From: Flectonema sp. DT1601
Taxonomy: Eukaryota; Euglenozoa; Diplonemea; Diplonemida; Diplonemidae
Direction of reading: 5' to 3'
DNA length: 64,000 bases
NCBI GenBank assembly: GCA_964019425.1
Contig: OZ025798.1
Span: 186,001 to 250,000 of the forward strand
Made by a program: the position numbers and the translations under genes. The first letter of the stretch is position 1. The number at the start of each line of letters is the position of its first letter. Below, one piece after another: positions 44,672-55,800 of this stretch. The notes beneath the pieces are model-generated. The model made no database searches. It was not told the origin of the DNA and saw nothing but the letters and a program-made list of their open reading frames with translations.

Positions 44672-46213
44672 TTACTCCGTCGGAGTACTTAGAAAAGTCA
44701 ACACATTTTGCAAATCATCAGCAAGAGGAGCAGCGATAACATCATAAGATGGAAATTCAATACTCGCCGCGTGTAAGAACAGCCTTCCACACCATTTTGA
44801 ATGTCTCTTTGCACGTTTTTCTCCAGCGTATTTAGCATCACCCACTAATGGATGACCTATTGATGATAAGTGAGCTCGGATTTGATGAGTACGACCTGTC
44901 TTTGGATGTGTCTCAACAAGAGAATAAATACCACCCTGACGTCTAAATATATTAAGGCGTTTAAAAGAAGTAAAGGCATCTTTGCCTTTGGGACTAACAA
45001 ATGACTTGTATGTTGAACCACTATCAACAAGTAATAGTTTTGAATCGATGGACCCAGACTCCGGAATTTCACCGCTAACCAAACAGATATATGTTTTGGT
45101 GACACGCGATGCTCTAAAGTGGTCACCAAGAAGCGTCTCTCCTTCTGTTGATAACGGAAGTACTAATACTCCGCTAGTACCCCTGTCAATACGGCTGACA
45201 GTGTCTACCTTTTCTGATTTATATTTTTTATACTTATCACTGTTGTAGTAATACTCTGCTACTTGTTCTGTAGTGACACCAGTAGGTTTATGAACCGCAA
45301 TAAACAACGGAAGCTCCTCAAACAGCACATCGTAACACAGTTCTTTTGTGATGTTATTTTTATTTTCAGAAGATTTACTTTTAACAGAATCACATGATAG
45401 AGACAAGACTGTCAAAGATCCTTTTTTTGTTTCAGCTATTTGAACTTCAATATTATGAGAGGAAAGTATTCCCTTCATATCAAGGTGGTTAATAACTGAT
45501 GATAGGGGTCTTCCTTTAATAACCTTTTGAAGTTGTTCATCAGAACCTAACTTTGATAATTGTAGTGAGAATTTTTGTATTTCATTGCAACGAGCAACAC
45601 GACCAGACTGTCGTAAGAGATATGAAATTCGATCTAAAAAGATTGACGAGTCCATTCGGGTATCAACAAACACATCATCCGAATCATCCTTACTACAGAA
45701 ATCATTATGTAGTGTGACAGATATCATTCTTAGATCATTGTCAGTTGTATTTGATACAATAAACCTCTTATCAGAAGTCAATAAAGAAATAAGTTTTTCA
45801 CTCGCATCATCCCACCATTCAGTACTGAATGCTGGGTGATCACATCCTACTGTTCTCGTGTATTGATGTAGGCGTTTTTTAATAAGTTTATTTGATGCAA
45901 TGTGAGGTAGTTTTAATATCGGACCCTTTGTTTCTAAAACAAACTGAACCCAGTCGAGGAGTTCAGATGATGATTTATTTATTTGAATATCATCTACAGT
46001 GTATGAGCTTTGATTCTTTAGTTTAACTTGGATGATACTTTCTCCTGTTATCTCAAATAAATCATCTCTACCTCGCAGAACTGTTAGTAATTTCCTATCT
46101 CCGAGTTTCTTCCTCAACCAGGTTTCACGGACTGGTAATAGACTCAAACTGATTGCACCTCCATCTCGACTGATCGCTTCAGCGATTTGTTCTTCCAAAT
46201 CAAGAGATGCCAT
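44672..46213 (-). CDS. RluA-family RNA pseudouridine synthase
   Basis: 513 residues from the ATG at 46213, which follows a TTTTTTTCAAACAG acceptor by 26 nt. The catalytic domain spans about 315-510. FIAVHKPTGV starts the core, and SRIDRGTSGVLVLPLS near 344 holds the catalytic Asp in the family motif HRLDRxTSG (here SRIDRGTSG). RTHQIRAHLSSIGHPLVGDAKY closes the fold. The first 300 residues are an extension without a clear match; short winged-helix-like stretches (HIASNKLIKKRLHQYTR) may bind RNA. The family converts uridine to pseudouridine in rRNA or tRNA; compartment is not evident. Confidence 0.9.
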   Translation of the reverse strand: MASLDLEEQIAEAISRDGGAISLSLLPVRETWLRKKLGDRKLLTVLRGRDDLFEITGESIIQVKLKNQSSYTVDDIQINKSSSELLDWVQFVLETKGPILKLPHIASNKLIKKRLHQYTRTVGCDHPAFSTEWWDDASEKLISLLTSDKRFIVSNTTDNDLRMISVTLHNDFCSKDDSDDVFVDTRMDSSIFLDRISYLLRQSGRVARCNEIQKFSLQLSKLGSDEQLQKVIKGRPLSSVINHLDMKGILSSHNIEVQIAETKKGSLTVLSLSCDSVKSKSSENKNNITKELCYDVLFEELPLFIAVHKPTGVTTEQVAEYYYNSDKYKKYKSEKVDTVSRIDRGTSGVLVLPLSTEGETLLGDHFRASRVTKTYICLVSGEIPESGSIDSKLLLVDSGSTYKSFVSPKGKDAFTSFKRLNIFRRQGGIYSLVETHPKTGRTHQIRAHLSSIGHPLVGDAKYAGEKRAKRHSKWCGRLFLHAASIEFPSYDVIAAPLADDLQNVLTFLSTPTE

Positions 46214-46477
46214 TACTTTTGATATCAATACTGATATACCTGTTTGAAAAAAAAATAAATAATTTTTTTTTTTTAATTTCTGTTTACTAGACAAAATATT
46301 TACTGTTTATAAGTGTTGGCAAACACTTAATTAACTCGTACGTTATATTTTTTTTTTTAAAAAAAAGAAACAATAAGATGAGCTGATATAGCGAAGTTAG
46401 TTTTTGTAAATGTTAAGTTTTTTTTGTTCTGGTTAACCTAATCTCTGTTGCCAAGTATAATAAGAAGAAATAGCTGT

Positions 46478-49303
46478 TTATTTATGTTGGTAGTTTTGGT
46501 TGACACTTCGTATTTTATCGAAAATTGCGTTTCGATGATTGTTTTGTGAAAATGAAACCCACAGACGTTGTAATCTCTCACATGAAAAAACAAGCCATTG
46601 TCTATCTGAGAATATTAGTTGGCGGAAATCAACTCCTTCGTCGTACTTTATGTCTAATCGAAGTCTGCTTTGCAACATAATCATCTCCGACAACAATATT
46701 TCATAATACGATTTCTTTTTAAGTAAACAAAGTTGTTTTCTTACATAATCTTCTTCTGATGTAATTTTACGGGATTCACAGGCGTGTGACAGTACCGTCA
46801 GTCTCTCAAAGTCAGCTTTTTGAAGTTTACTTTTAATTAAGAATCTCTTGTCAGATTCTTTCAATGTAATCATCTCTCGTTCCTTTTCGTGTTGTCGTCT
46901 GTAATCTAACTTTGCTACGCTGAAGCGAAAGACATTCTCCAGATCAATCAACGAAGCAATAGAGTTGTTTTCTGTATCACACAGTTCTCGTCTTATGACG
47001 TGTTCATAATCTTTCAAAAGCTTCAATTCAGCAGATGATTTCGAAGTCTGACCAGAAGTCCAAATGTCATAAAAAAACTGATTCTGAGATTTCTCAATAC
47101 TTCGTCTTAGTATCTGTTCTCTTTCAATAGTAAACCGACCAGCGATTATTAAGAGAAATTCGACAGCAGTTGGTCGTATTGATTTAATCAGACGATTAGT
47201 TGATTCTCTATGTAGAAGTTCAAGAGATAAAATGTTGAATGTTGTTGTGGTGTACTTTTTACTAATAGCCCTTCTTGAGTATCTTTGAAACAGAGTGAAG
47301 ACACGGATTTCAGATTTATGTTTTAGTGTCAGCATTACACGATTCCAACGACTCTCAATATTGTGTCGGAAATGAATTTCCAAAAGAGGAATTGAAATAA
47401 ATCGTTCTTTCAGTAGTAAAGAAGTAAAGTGAACAGACTCATGACGTCGGATGTGATGTCTTTCTTTATCTTCAAGAAGTTTATTATCCATTTCCTTTGT
47501 TCCGTTTTCTGATAAAGTTACATCAAAATCTCTTGATATAAAATCCAATTCTTTCCATTGCAGATGTCTCATTTTTATCCTCCGTCTTGAATTGCGAATT
47601 TTCAAAGACTCAGTTGTGCAATAGTTAAAACCTCTAAAGATACTCGTGTCAGTTGTTGTTGGGCATCGTAAGATGTCGTATTGCGGTTTTGACCTTATTC
47701 GATTTTGAGTTTTTTCCATTTTAACAAATCTCGCATGAACTTCTCTCAAGATGTCCTCTTGAGACGATGTTATCCTGTTTACATAATTATCAGAATTAGA
47801 TGGCTGGATCACTTTAGTTATCAACTCACGTGAGTGTTGATATATTTGTTTATATTTTTGATATTCCTTTCCCTGTAGCTGAAGACGATCAGAACATTCC
47901 GTCTCTTCTATCAACATTAATAATGACATCCAGTTCGATTCCTCCATAACGATTCTTTTTAATTTCCAAAACCGTTGAATCTTTTCTGCCGATTTATTAA
48001 ATGTTGTTATTTCTTTATTTTCGAAATTATTATTTTTTTTATTGGTGAGAGTTTGATGCTTAAACTCGATCAGATCAAAAACATCGTCTTCCACGAAGTG
48101 ACCAAGAGAACGAAGAATCGAAATAGCTGAATCAGATATAATTTTTTGAAGTGCATCAATCACTCGTAAATACTTCAATTCGTATAAAGAAATGTCAATT
48201 TTTTTAATCAAACAACCAACGTCAAACAACGGTACTAATTCCTTCACTACGCAATCATCATTACCAATCTCTTTTACGAATAGCAAAACTGCTCCGCGAT
48301 CCTCTATTAAAATGCTGTGAAGTAAACACACACATGAAATTACAGCATCAGACGATGATGCTTTGCAGTTGAGTGTATATTTTATAATAATAAATAAATT
48401 ATTAATAACAACCTCGCCCATTATTGATGTGTATTTTTGATTTATTGTTTGAGAATCTTCCTCTACATGTACCAAGGTTAACACGATTGATTTGTATGTC
48501 GATAATACGACTTCAACTAAATGTAAAAGTTGAAAACACAAAACATCATTCAAAAATGATATAAAACTATCCAACATCGATACTAAGTTTAAATACTTAT
48601 CACAGTATTCAATCGTTTTGATTTTTTCATTTATATCGATGGTATCGTTTATTTCAGTCAATGATAGTAAAATATTAATCAGCAGAACGTTATTATCGAT
48701 GTTAATTACATCTATACTTAACAAAGATAAGAATGAAATTAAAATTTGAAATACCATTTCTAAATTATTTCTCTCCGTCACGATTACTTTTAATATCTCA
48801 ACGCAGTTCGTGATGGTGATCTTGTCAGGTTTCTTAAGTGAATTTTTTATTTCGTTGATTGTTTTTAGAAGACGCCTTCTGTTGAATATTAGTTGTCTGC
48901 CGCAATCAATGCGGAGGAATTGTGAAATGGTCGGGAGTGTTGTCGATGCGGTAGTTGGAGAAAAGATATCCAACAGCCTGGACAACACTCCAACATGAAC
49001 GCAGCGTTCTAATGATCCATCGGGTGAATTCCTAATTGCTGAATGGAACAGTTGTGTGTAAGCAGTTATAACATTGTGTTCTGTAGCACATACAAAGTCT
49101 TCAGCCAGTCCTGATGTTATTATTAATTTCTCGAATTCCTCTTCACTCATCTCTGACGAACATCCCAACAGCATCGCCTTTTCAACTCTTCCTTTTGATA
49201 TTTCATTTCTTATTATTTCTATAGTTGATGGGCTGCATAGATCCTTTCTGAGATCTTCAGGTTTAAGGGACTCACAATTTGTAAATAGTTCAGCTGTTGT
49301 CAT
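46478..49303 (-). CDS. Large helical protein with an IQ-like motif, unknown function
   Basis: 941 residues, no family recognised. The N-terminal 400 residues are Leu/Ile-rich helices with armadillo/HEAT-like spacing (ILKVIVTERNNLEMVFQILISFLSLLSI). Near residue 430 the sequence SAEKIQRFWKLKRIV fits an IQ (calmodulin/light-chain) motif. The rest is Arg/Glu-rich helix with repeated hydrophobic heptads, likely coiled-coil or spectrin-like. AT-rich codon use is extreme here (many Ile, Asn, Lys). The start lies 6 nt after an acceptor made of a long T run ending AAAG. A cytoskeletal or flagellar role is a guess. Confidence 0.8.
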   Translation of the reverse strand: MTTAELFTNCESLKPEDLRKDLCSPSTIEIIRNEISKGRVEKAMLLGCSSEMSEEEFEKLIITSGLAEDFVCATEHNVITAYTQLFHSAIRNSPDGSLERCVHVGVLSRLLDIFSPTTASTTLPTISQFLRIDCGRQLIFNRRRLLKTINEIKNSLKKPDKITITNCVEILKVIVTERNNLEMVFQILISFLSLLSIDVINIDNNVLLINILLSLTEINDTIDINEKIKTIEYCDKYLNLVSMLDSFISFLNDVLCFQLLHLVEVVLSTYKSIVLTLVHVEEDSQTINQKYTSIMGEVVINNLFIIIKYTLNCKASSSDAVISCVCLLHSILIEDRGAVLLFVKEIGNDDCVVKELVPLFDVGCLIKKIDISLYELKYLRVIDALQKIISDSAISILRSLGHFVEDDVFDLIEFKHQTLTNKKNNNFENKEITTFNKSAEKIQRFWKLKRIVMEESNWMSLLMLIEETECSDRLQLQGKEYQKYKQIYQHSRELITKVIQPSNSDNYVNRITSSQEDILREVHARFVKMEKTQNRIRSKPQYDILRCPTTTDTSIFRGFNYCTTESLKIRNSRRRIKMRHLQWKELDFISRDFDVTLSENGTKEMDNKLLEDKERHHIRRHESVHFTSLLLKERFISIPLLEIHFRHNIESRWNRVMLTLKHKSEIRVFTLFQRYSRRAISKKYTTTTFNILSLELLHRESTNRLIKSIRPTAVEFLLIIAGRFTIEREQILRRSIEKSQNQFFYDIWTSGQTSKSSAELKLLKDYEHVIRRELCDTENNSIASLIDLENVFRFSVAKLDYRRQHEKEREMITLKESDKRFLIKSKLQKADFERLTVLSHACESRKITSEEDYVRKQLCLLKKKSYYEILLSEMIMLQSRLRLDIKYDEGVDFRQLIFSDRQWLVFSCERLQRLWVSFSQNNHRNAIFDKIRSVNQNYQHK

Positions 49304-49308
49304 GTGTG

Positions 49309-49339
<31 letters not shown>

Positions 49340-49673
49340 AACATTAGAAATATTTCAAAAACAACAATAGAAACGTGACTATGCAACTAACCAGCCTTAC
49401 CATCAGTTGCTCCAGTTGTTTTGCCTGCTGTAAAGAAAAGACAATACTAAAATGGGAAAATGTTTTTTTTTCCCGATCGATTTTTTAAAAAAAGGGGTAC
49501 AAGGCGTGACTATCAAAGCCACTTTTTTTTTTTTATTTATTTAAATTTGGTAATTTAAGATTTTTTTTTAAATTTATCAGATAAAATATAACAAAAAAAA
49601 AAAAAAAAAAAAAATTCATCCTCAAAAGAATACAAATACAAAAAAGAAAAAAGAAAGTGATCTTATTAATGAA
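49304..49673. other. Intergenic spacer with A/T tracts
   Basis: A runs at about 49316-49336 and 49591-49613. Otherwise the leader and 3' UTR of the flanking genes; nothing recognised. Confidence 0.5.
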
Positions 49674-51527
49674 TCAAGTCAGAACAACTCTATCTGGAAG
49701 AGTGCCGTGAGAATTGAATTTAATATCGAAGTCATCATCAGAATCATTATCAGGACTAGGTGATCGTCCTGCCCAGGATGACGCGACTTCTTTAATTTGA
49801 CGACTAAGCTGCTGTACTTCCAACTCAATATCTGACACAGCTGTAGATTCTGAAGCCACACTCACCGCTGTTTCACTTTCAACATATATTGAACTGCATG
49901 TTGAGACTCCACTAATTGTTGGGTGAGCAGGTGAAGCAGAAACTGAAACACGTTGAGGTGACATCCCACGTCGACTACCAACATGTCCACAGACACTACC
50001 ATCACTTATATTTGTTTGAATATTTGATTTCATAATATCTGTTGGAGAACTACACCAACCAGGAGGTGCTTTAGGTGATGTAGGTGATAAACTTCTAATT
50101 GGATATCGTACTCTAATTCCTTCATCATCAGGTTCTCTGAATCCACAGTCTCCGTTCTTCTCTTTTTGACGAATCCACAGTTTCTTCAACTCGCTTAGCT
50201 CTGTCTCCAATCGAGAACACCTGGCTGAGTCAGCCATCATCTTCTCTTTCATTTGGATGATCTCAGGATGTGTGACAGCAGTTACTCTATCCTGTTTACT
50301 GATGGCTTCAAAGAAGTGACGCTGCTCTTCGAGTAGAGTTTTGAGTGTTTCACTAACTTGAGATGTGATTTCTGATTCCGAAACCGAACGAGGGTATTGA
50401 TCAGAAGACCTCCTCAAAAAGGTTGGCGAGTTTGACTGCGGCGACGCAGACTGCGTAATTGCTGAAAGTGGATCATCAATTCTGTCTGCTTGTTTGATAC
50501 TAATCCTACTGTGTTGGTAATCATTAACGGTGTCTTTATTTGTTAGAATACCTCTCGTTAGATGTCTACTCTTCTCAAGACTTCTTTGAACTCCAAATCG
50601 AACATTCACCCCAAGTGATTCCTCTAAGACACTTCCAACACTACATGTAATCTCTGTACTCTTACTACGTACAGTAGATGATGAGTTTTGTTTTCTAACA
50701 CTTTGTGACTCATGTGGAGTATTCCAATCTACTTCTGCGCTACTACTACGAACATTAAGAGGAGTCATGTATGGAGGGGTATCAGATACCTCATCACTGC
50801 TTTCTATCATCGTTAACTGTGAGGTGTCTGTTGCTGTATTTCTGTTGTTGTAATATTGCTTATTTGAATACTTCTGAGGAGGAGTTCTAAAAGCAGCTGA
50901 AGAAACAACACTAAGAGGTTCTTCAGGTGTTTGAACTGGAGTTCGTAAGGCAGTTGAGCGGCTGAAATGTGTTGGTGTTGATTCTTGTGAATCACAAACA
51001 GAGTTAGTAGTAATTGATGAGAATGGTGAAGAAGGAGTCTGTCCTTTAATTCCAACACGTTTTGAAGGAGTTCGAATTGATGAAATATTATCGGAAGAAG
51101 AATTATTAGTATTCGTTACTACTTTACGAAACACTTTCCCAGTTACAGGATCTCTAACCCGACGTATCCGATTTCCTGATTGTGTTTGTGATGGTGGCGG
51201 AGTTGATGAAATTATTTGCGAGTCATCTTCTTCTGTCACTGACTGTTCCTTCTTCACTTTATACTTCTCAATAATTGCCATATAAACTTGTTCTTCACAT
51301 CCCCTGTGAGCTTCTAATATTTTATCAACCTGTGGGGCTTTGGAAGGATTCCAAACTTCATAAAATTTAATTATTTTTTCTCTCCAATCAACTTTTCGAA
51401 TTGAACTGTGTATGCTATTTGGGTGTGTTGGCGGCAGACACACTTTCTCTACAACAGTTTCAGACTTGCTAGGGTTTCGAACATATCTTATTGGTGGGGT
51501 TACCGGAGGTACATCTTCATCCTCCAT
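49674..51527 (-). CDS. Ser/Thr-rich protein with an N-terminal FY..NPSK motif
   Basis: 617 residues from the ATG at 51527, 13 nt after a CAAAACAG acceptor; an in-frame longer start would lie across that acceptor. Near residue 45 a compact helical motif WREKIIKFYEVWNPSKAP continues with VDKIL and REEQ-like residues, the same kind of unit as in the gene at 41.2-42.0 kb. The rest is low complexity, with S/T-P sites (TPPPSQTQ, TPVQTPEEP) and a predicted coiled coil near 390-460 (SETLKTLLEEQRHFFEAISK, SARCSRLETELSELKKL). Ends in EVASSWAGRSPSPDNDSDDD. Likely a phosphorylated scaffold; function unknown. Confidence 0.78.
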   Translation of the reverse strand: MEDEDVPPVTPPIRYVRNPSKSETVVEKVCLPPTHPNSIHSSIRKVDWREKIIKFYEVWNPSKAPQVDKILEAHRGCEEQVYMAIIEKYKVKKEQSVTEEDDSQIISSTPPPSQTQSGNRIRRVRDPVTGKVFRKVVTNTNNSSSDNISSIRTPSKRVGIKGQTPSSPFSSITTNSVCDSQESTPTHFSRSTALRTPVQTPEEPLSVVSSAAFRTPPQKYSNKQYYNNRNTATDTSQLTMIESSDEVSDTPPYMTPLNVRSSSAEVDWNTPHESQSVRKQNSSSTVRSKSTEITCSVGSVLEESLGVNVRFGVQRSLEKSRHLTRGILTNKDTVNDYQHSRISIKQADRIDDPLSAITQSASPQSNSPTFLRRSSDQYPRSVSESEITSQVSETLKTLLEEQRHFFEAISKQDRVTAVTHPEIIQMKEKMMADSARCSRLETELSELKKLWIRQKEKNGDCGFREPDDEGIRVRYPIRSLSPTSPKAPPGWCSSPTDIMKSNIQTNISDGSVCGHVGSRRGMSPQRVSVSASPAHPTISGVSTCSSIYVESETAVSVASESTAVSDIELEVQQLSRQIKEVASSWAGRSPSPDNDSDDDFDIKFNSHGTLPDRVVLT

Positions 51528-52050
51528 CTCACTTTGTATACTGTTTTGTTTCAAATAGAATATCGAATAGAAATTTAAATTTGTGTTAGTAAATTCAGAA
51601 TCGGCTCATTGATTATGCCTTCTATTTTCTAATTTTTGTTTTATATATTTCTGTCTAAGGATAAGTAAGGATAAGATTACACTTCTTCCCATTTCACAAT
51701 ACTACTAAATGAATAAAACGGTTTATGTTCGTTCGTTGCCCCATTACATATTTCCCGCTGGGAAATCACTTCGAAAGTAAGCCTGTTGTTCCTTACATCA
51801 GTAGCAGTAATTTGCAGTAGTGGTGATAGGGAACTACTTATTTTCGAGGGAAAAGAACGGCAAAAATCAAACCATTTGGGAAAGAAAGATAACGAGCAAA
51901 TCTCAAAAAGAAATCATTGCCTTAATGACTACAAGCGAGCTGTCTGAGTAAGAACAAACCGAATAATTGTCCGGCGGGAGAACAGCTATTTGGGATCATA
52001 CAAGACCATTCTCAGTGCCAAGGTCGGGCTGGGAGAAACAAAGTGAGATC

Positions 52051-53092
52051 TCATTTTCTTTTAAACACGGCACGAACGAAAAAGAAAATAGCAAGACCAC
52101 TTGCTAAGAAAACAATACGAATCACACTGCCAGCTGAGGTAGAGCTCAACAAAAACTGCAAAACATTATTCTGAGAGCTCTTCCCCAGCTATAAGGGTTC
52201 ACATGAAAAATAATTAAATTAAAAAAAAGAATTAACTATTGATAATTAGTTAGCTTGATATTAAAAAATAAAATCATAAAAAAAAGATAATTGAGAGTAC
52301 TTAACGACTTCGCTCGAAAACACGATCTGTCGGCCACAGTGCTTCAAAGAAGTCCCACATTCCAGTGGAGAGCATTCGATATAAGGAGGCCTTTCCGTGT
52401 ATCAGGAAGATCTGTAAGCCAAGCAGTAACAGAACCTTACTCATATCGGCAGGAAATACCAATTTTTGAAATAAGCAGGAAAGAATTTTAAAAATAAAAT
52501 AAAATAACAACACAAAAGCACACGGTAACCAACTGACTTATTTATTCAGAGGTCAGAGACACGCTTTGGGAAGAAATTAAATTAAATTGAAAAAAAAAAT
52601 TTCTTCCAACTGAACAAAACGATAAACATAAAGCAAGCGAGTAGTGTCTTCGCACCTCACACACCGATAACAAAAATAGATATAGAGAGTTCTCAAATAA
52701 TCAAAGCTAATCTCTACCAGAGAAAACAGCAGCCCAACTGCGCCTGGTTGAATATGACCAGGTTAGAAAAAAAGAGGGGGAAAAAACCCTCTACGAAATG
52801 GTTTTTATAAAAAAAACAGATATATGGACTGCACACTGGTTAAACGGAGCTGCAGTACTAAGCAATTTCTTTGTAAATTCCTAATAAAGGAATATGTAAA
52901 GCCGCCTGACACAATTCTCTTTCTACGTCAGAAGGGTTTTCAAAATGATAATAAAAAGTATTCGCCAGACACATTCTGAAATGTCCGAAGGAGGATGTAC
53001 ACTAGCAGAGCAAACAACTCTCTTTTTTTTAAAAATAGAAATAACTTGTTAAGATTTAATTTATATCTGCGTCCGCGAAGAGCAGAACACAT
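52051..53092 (-). CDS. Possible small multi-exon membrane protein gene
   Basis: Exons 53092-53046, 53001-52927, 52880-52837, 52743-52718, 52655-52628, 52411-52359, about 52326-52306 and 52188-52051 can be joined in frame through GT-AG introns, several of only 44-62 nt, to about 143 residues. Hydrophobic stretches occur near 28-40 (VWRILFIIILKTLL), 55-65 and at the end (SVIRIVFLASGLAIFFFVRAVFKRK), like a tail-anchored protein. No family recognised. The exons are short and other joins are possible, so the model may be partly or wholly accidental. It conflicts with a 47-codon single-frame ORF at 52301-52444. Confidence 0.33.
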
Positions 53093-53833
53093 TTTCGGTT
53101 AACCCAAAAACAGACGTCACGCTGGTTATTATCACAAAAAGACGTGATCACACGGGTTTCTCAATCAATAAAGTTACCGAAAATATAATGCATCGGCAGA
53201 GGACAACAAAAAAAAAAAAAAAAATTGTTTGTGCACGAAACCGTGAACCGACTTAAACTGATAAAGCTAAAGGAGGTTTACGTGTGCTGCCAACATTCTT
53301 TTTCGTTCTTACAATACTTGTTAAATGCAAAAAAAAAAAAAAGAAGATCAATCACAACATGGTGGCCTAATTTGTTCCCCCTCATTTTTTTTCTTTCACT
53401 ATCAAAGAAATAAATCAATCAATAAATCGTAAATAAAATTAGTCGGTTTCAGCCAAGAAAAGTAAGGGGTTTGTGCTGCTCATCGCGCGTGCCATTCTTA
53501 AACAAAAGTTTCAGATTTATCAATATATCAAGTGTCTATTTCAAAAAGAACTGCTTTCCTACATTCCTCGCATCAGTTAGTAGTTGTCGATAATAACAAT
53601 AAATTAAAACAGAAGAACAATATAAAAATAAAAAAAAATTAAAAAAAAATGCCCGTTTAGTTAGCTTAAAATTAATTCTAATATTATACTTTAGTGTACA
53701 GGAAAAAATAAATTAAATCACGCTGGTAATGTACAAGAGTTAAAAAGAGAAAAAGAGAGAGAAATTCAGATTCATCAGGCGATCCATCAAAAAGATGATG
53801 TCGCACTCAAATCACCACACAGAACACCAAAGT

Positions 53834-53836
<3 letters not shown>

Positions 53837-53867
<31 letters not shown>
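53837..53867. repeat. Poly-T tract of 31 bases
   Basis: An uninterrupted T run, followed by CTTTTTTCC. It has the same length as the run at 26340-26370. Confidence 0.95.
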
Positions 53868-53889
53868 CTTTTTTCCGGCACAGACGAAG

Positions 53890-55372
53890 TTAAAAGCCGC
53901 CGTTATTTCGTCGTAGCATGTTCAAATTTCCCGTCAAGTCAGTAATATTGTCCGCAATCAACAATGTATATGAACCTTGCTGATGCGAGACCTCTGACGA
54001 TGCAGAACTGATGATCTTAACAAGTCGTCAATTCACTTGTGGTTTGTCCTCACACACGGTAAAGACATTAAACAACGGTAATTGAGCAGCATTCGACAAG
54101 GGAAAAAAAAAAAAAAAAGGGAAGAAAAAAAAGAAGAAAAAAAAAGAATTTTTCGTGTCAGCATTGCTCCTTCCCAACTTAAGAAAGAAAAAGATTTCTC
54201 GAGGAGTGGGAAGGGGCGCAATTGAGGTGAGAAAAGAAAAAAAAAAAAAAACAAGCGGAAGATAGATAAGGATTGAGAATTGCCACACACCACAAGCTAT
54301 GGTATCGGGGCGGTCTTGGAGAAGCAGCAAGGGTCGAACTGGAGCCTTGAAAAACATAAAACAGTCAGCTATTGCCAAAGCAAGACCCTCGGGGATCACA
54401 TTGTTGGTTTGTGGTCCTTCCAACAACAATAAGAACACATTGCTGTCAATGCCGGGCTTGAAATCGCTGCTTTCTATTGTTGACGCGCGCTAGTCAAACT
54501 ACCAAGCCACACTCCACTGAATTGAACTACAGTAATAAAGGAAGGGTTGCAATTCGAGTTTTTTTTTTTTTTTTTTTTCCCTGTGGGAACCCCCCGATTC
54601 TAACATAAAAGTTCCCGAAATACAAAAATTATCCTCCCAGACACGGAGAGTAAAACCTGTCCAGGCGTTTTCGATTTCATTACACTTTCGTAAAGAGTTT
54701 GCTGTTCAACAAATCCGTGTTGGGATCAGCAATTTATTTTTTTATTTTTTTAATATTTTTTCTCTGACTACGAATACCTGCTACAGCATAGCCCCAGGAG
54801 TACCAGACAACTCCCAAACAGCGTAAAGAGGACACAGTGAAGTGCGGGGTCACCAGACAATATACAACTAAAGAATAAGTCGAAAATAATGAGAAAAAGG
54901 TAAAATAAAAAGTAGATAACCAGTTCCCGGAGGAAGGATCCACGTCAGAATGGTAACTGCTTTCAGCGACTAACTGTGTCTCTTTTTTTTTTTTGACTAC
55001 AAATCGGACTCGGACAATTAAAAAAAAAAAAAAAAAAGGAATACAACTCCCCCGTCTAAAAGAATCATTCCAGACTAGGAGAGGAACACAAGTCACACGA
55101 GTTTACAAAACTTGATTTCTTCAAGCCATGTATTGAATTCGAATATACGTAAATACGAATTCTACCAAAATTAAAAAAAACATTTTTATAACTCCAGCTT
55201 GAGGGATCAAAGCCTTCCGCTGTTGCTTTCAAACTGCTACTCGAACGGGAGTTAAAAAATGTTCTTTTTCTTTTGTGGAAAATGAGGGTTGGGAAGTTAG
55301 TCTCACCAAGAGAACATACGCCCAGGGACTGGATAAGGGAATAAATCTTTTATAAAACGCGGCACAGAGCAT
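53890..55372 (-). CDS. Possible multi-exon gene with a mitochondrial-type N-terminus
   Basis: Exons 55372-55320, 55269-55182, 55161-55099, 54969-54921, 54867-54778, 54701-54591, 54473-54289 and 54015-53890 keep one frame through GT-AG introns of 20-273 nt and give about 254 residues. The first 40 residues are rich in Arg, Ser and Phe without acids (MLCAAFYKRFIPLSSPWAKR), as in mitochondrial targeting sequences. One or two membrane segments follow near 75-110. The exon at 54473-54289 is the strongest (61 codons, NVFLLLLEGPQ, ALAIADCFMFFKAP). No family recognised. The joins were chosen to stay open, so the model needs transcript evidence; one intron would be only 20 nt. Confidence 0.38.
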
Positions 55373-55540
55373 TCGCGCTTGACAATTGTTTCCTAACCCA
55401 ACTTAATTAGTAATAAGTATAAGGAGTTCAGGTTCCTGTTTTCTTTTCTTTTGTAATTTTGTCTGTATTTTTTTTTTCTTCCTTTCTTGATTCATTGTTT
55501 GATTGTAAAGTTTGATATCTAAAGTCATTCGTTTATTATT

Positions 55541-55571
<31 letters not shown>

Positions 55572-55800
55572 CGAACTTCAGTTTTTATGTTGCTTTCTTT
55601 TTTGAGTAAAGCGAAGGTAAAGTAAACCACGAGACTCCCCTCGTAGTCATCTGAGAAATTTTGTCTTCTTCACACATCTGCTATTTTAGAATAATTTTTT
55701 TTAGAACATTCACAAAAAAACATAATATGAAATCACTTACATGGCCCAGCCACAATTCGCAGTCACAGAATGGACAAAGAGAAAGCCTTTGAATAAGAAA

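Larger units (their letters stand above)
51528..55800. other. AT-rich 4.3-kb region without long open frames
   Basis: The longest gap of the window. No frame exceeds about 65 clean codons, yet moderately GC islands with protein-like translation alternate with A/T runs (T31 at 53837-53867, A23 at 55549-55571). Two possible multi-exon genes are given separately. The stretches 51.55-52.0, 53.1-53.85 and 55.4-55.8 kb show nothing I can support. Confidence 0.5.

Noticed and set aside
52301-52444. 47-codon frame starting MSKVLLLLGLQIF
   Set aside because: It lacks the acceptor seen upstream of other genes, has a simple hydrophobic start, and another frame links better to the downstream membrane-anchor exon. 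Neither is proven.
54440-54520. tRNA-like or SINE-like A and B boxes on the minus strand
   Set aside because: Stems do not pair, and the same stretch reads as a long protein-like frame.
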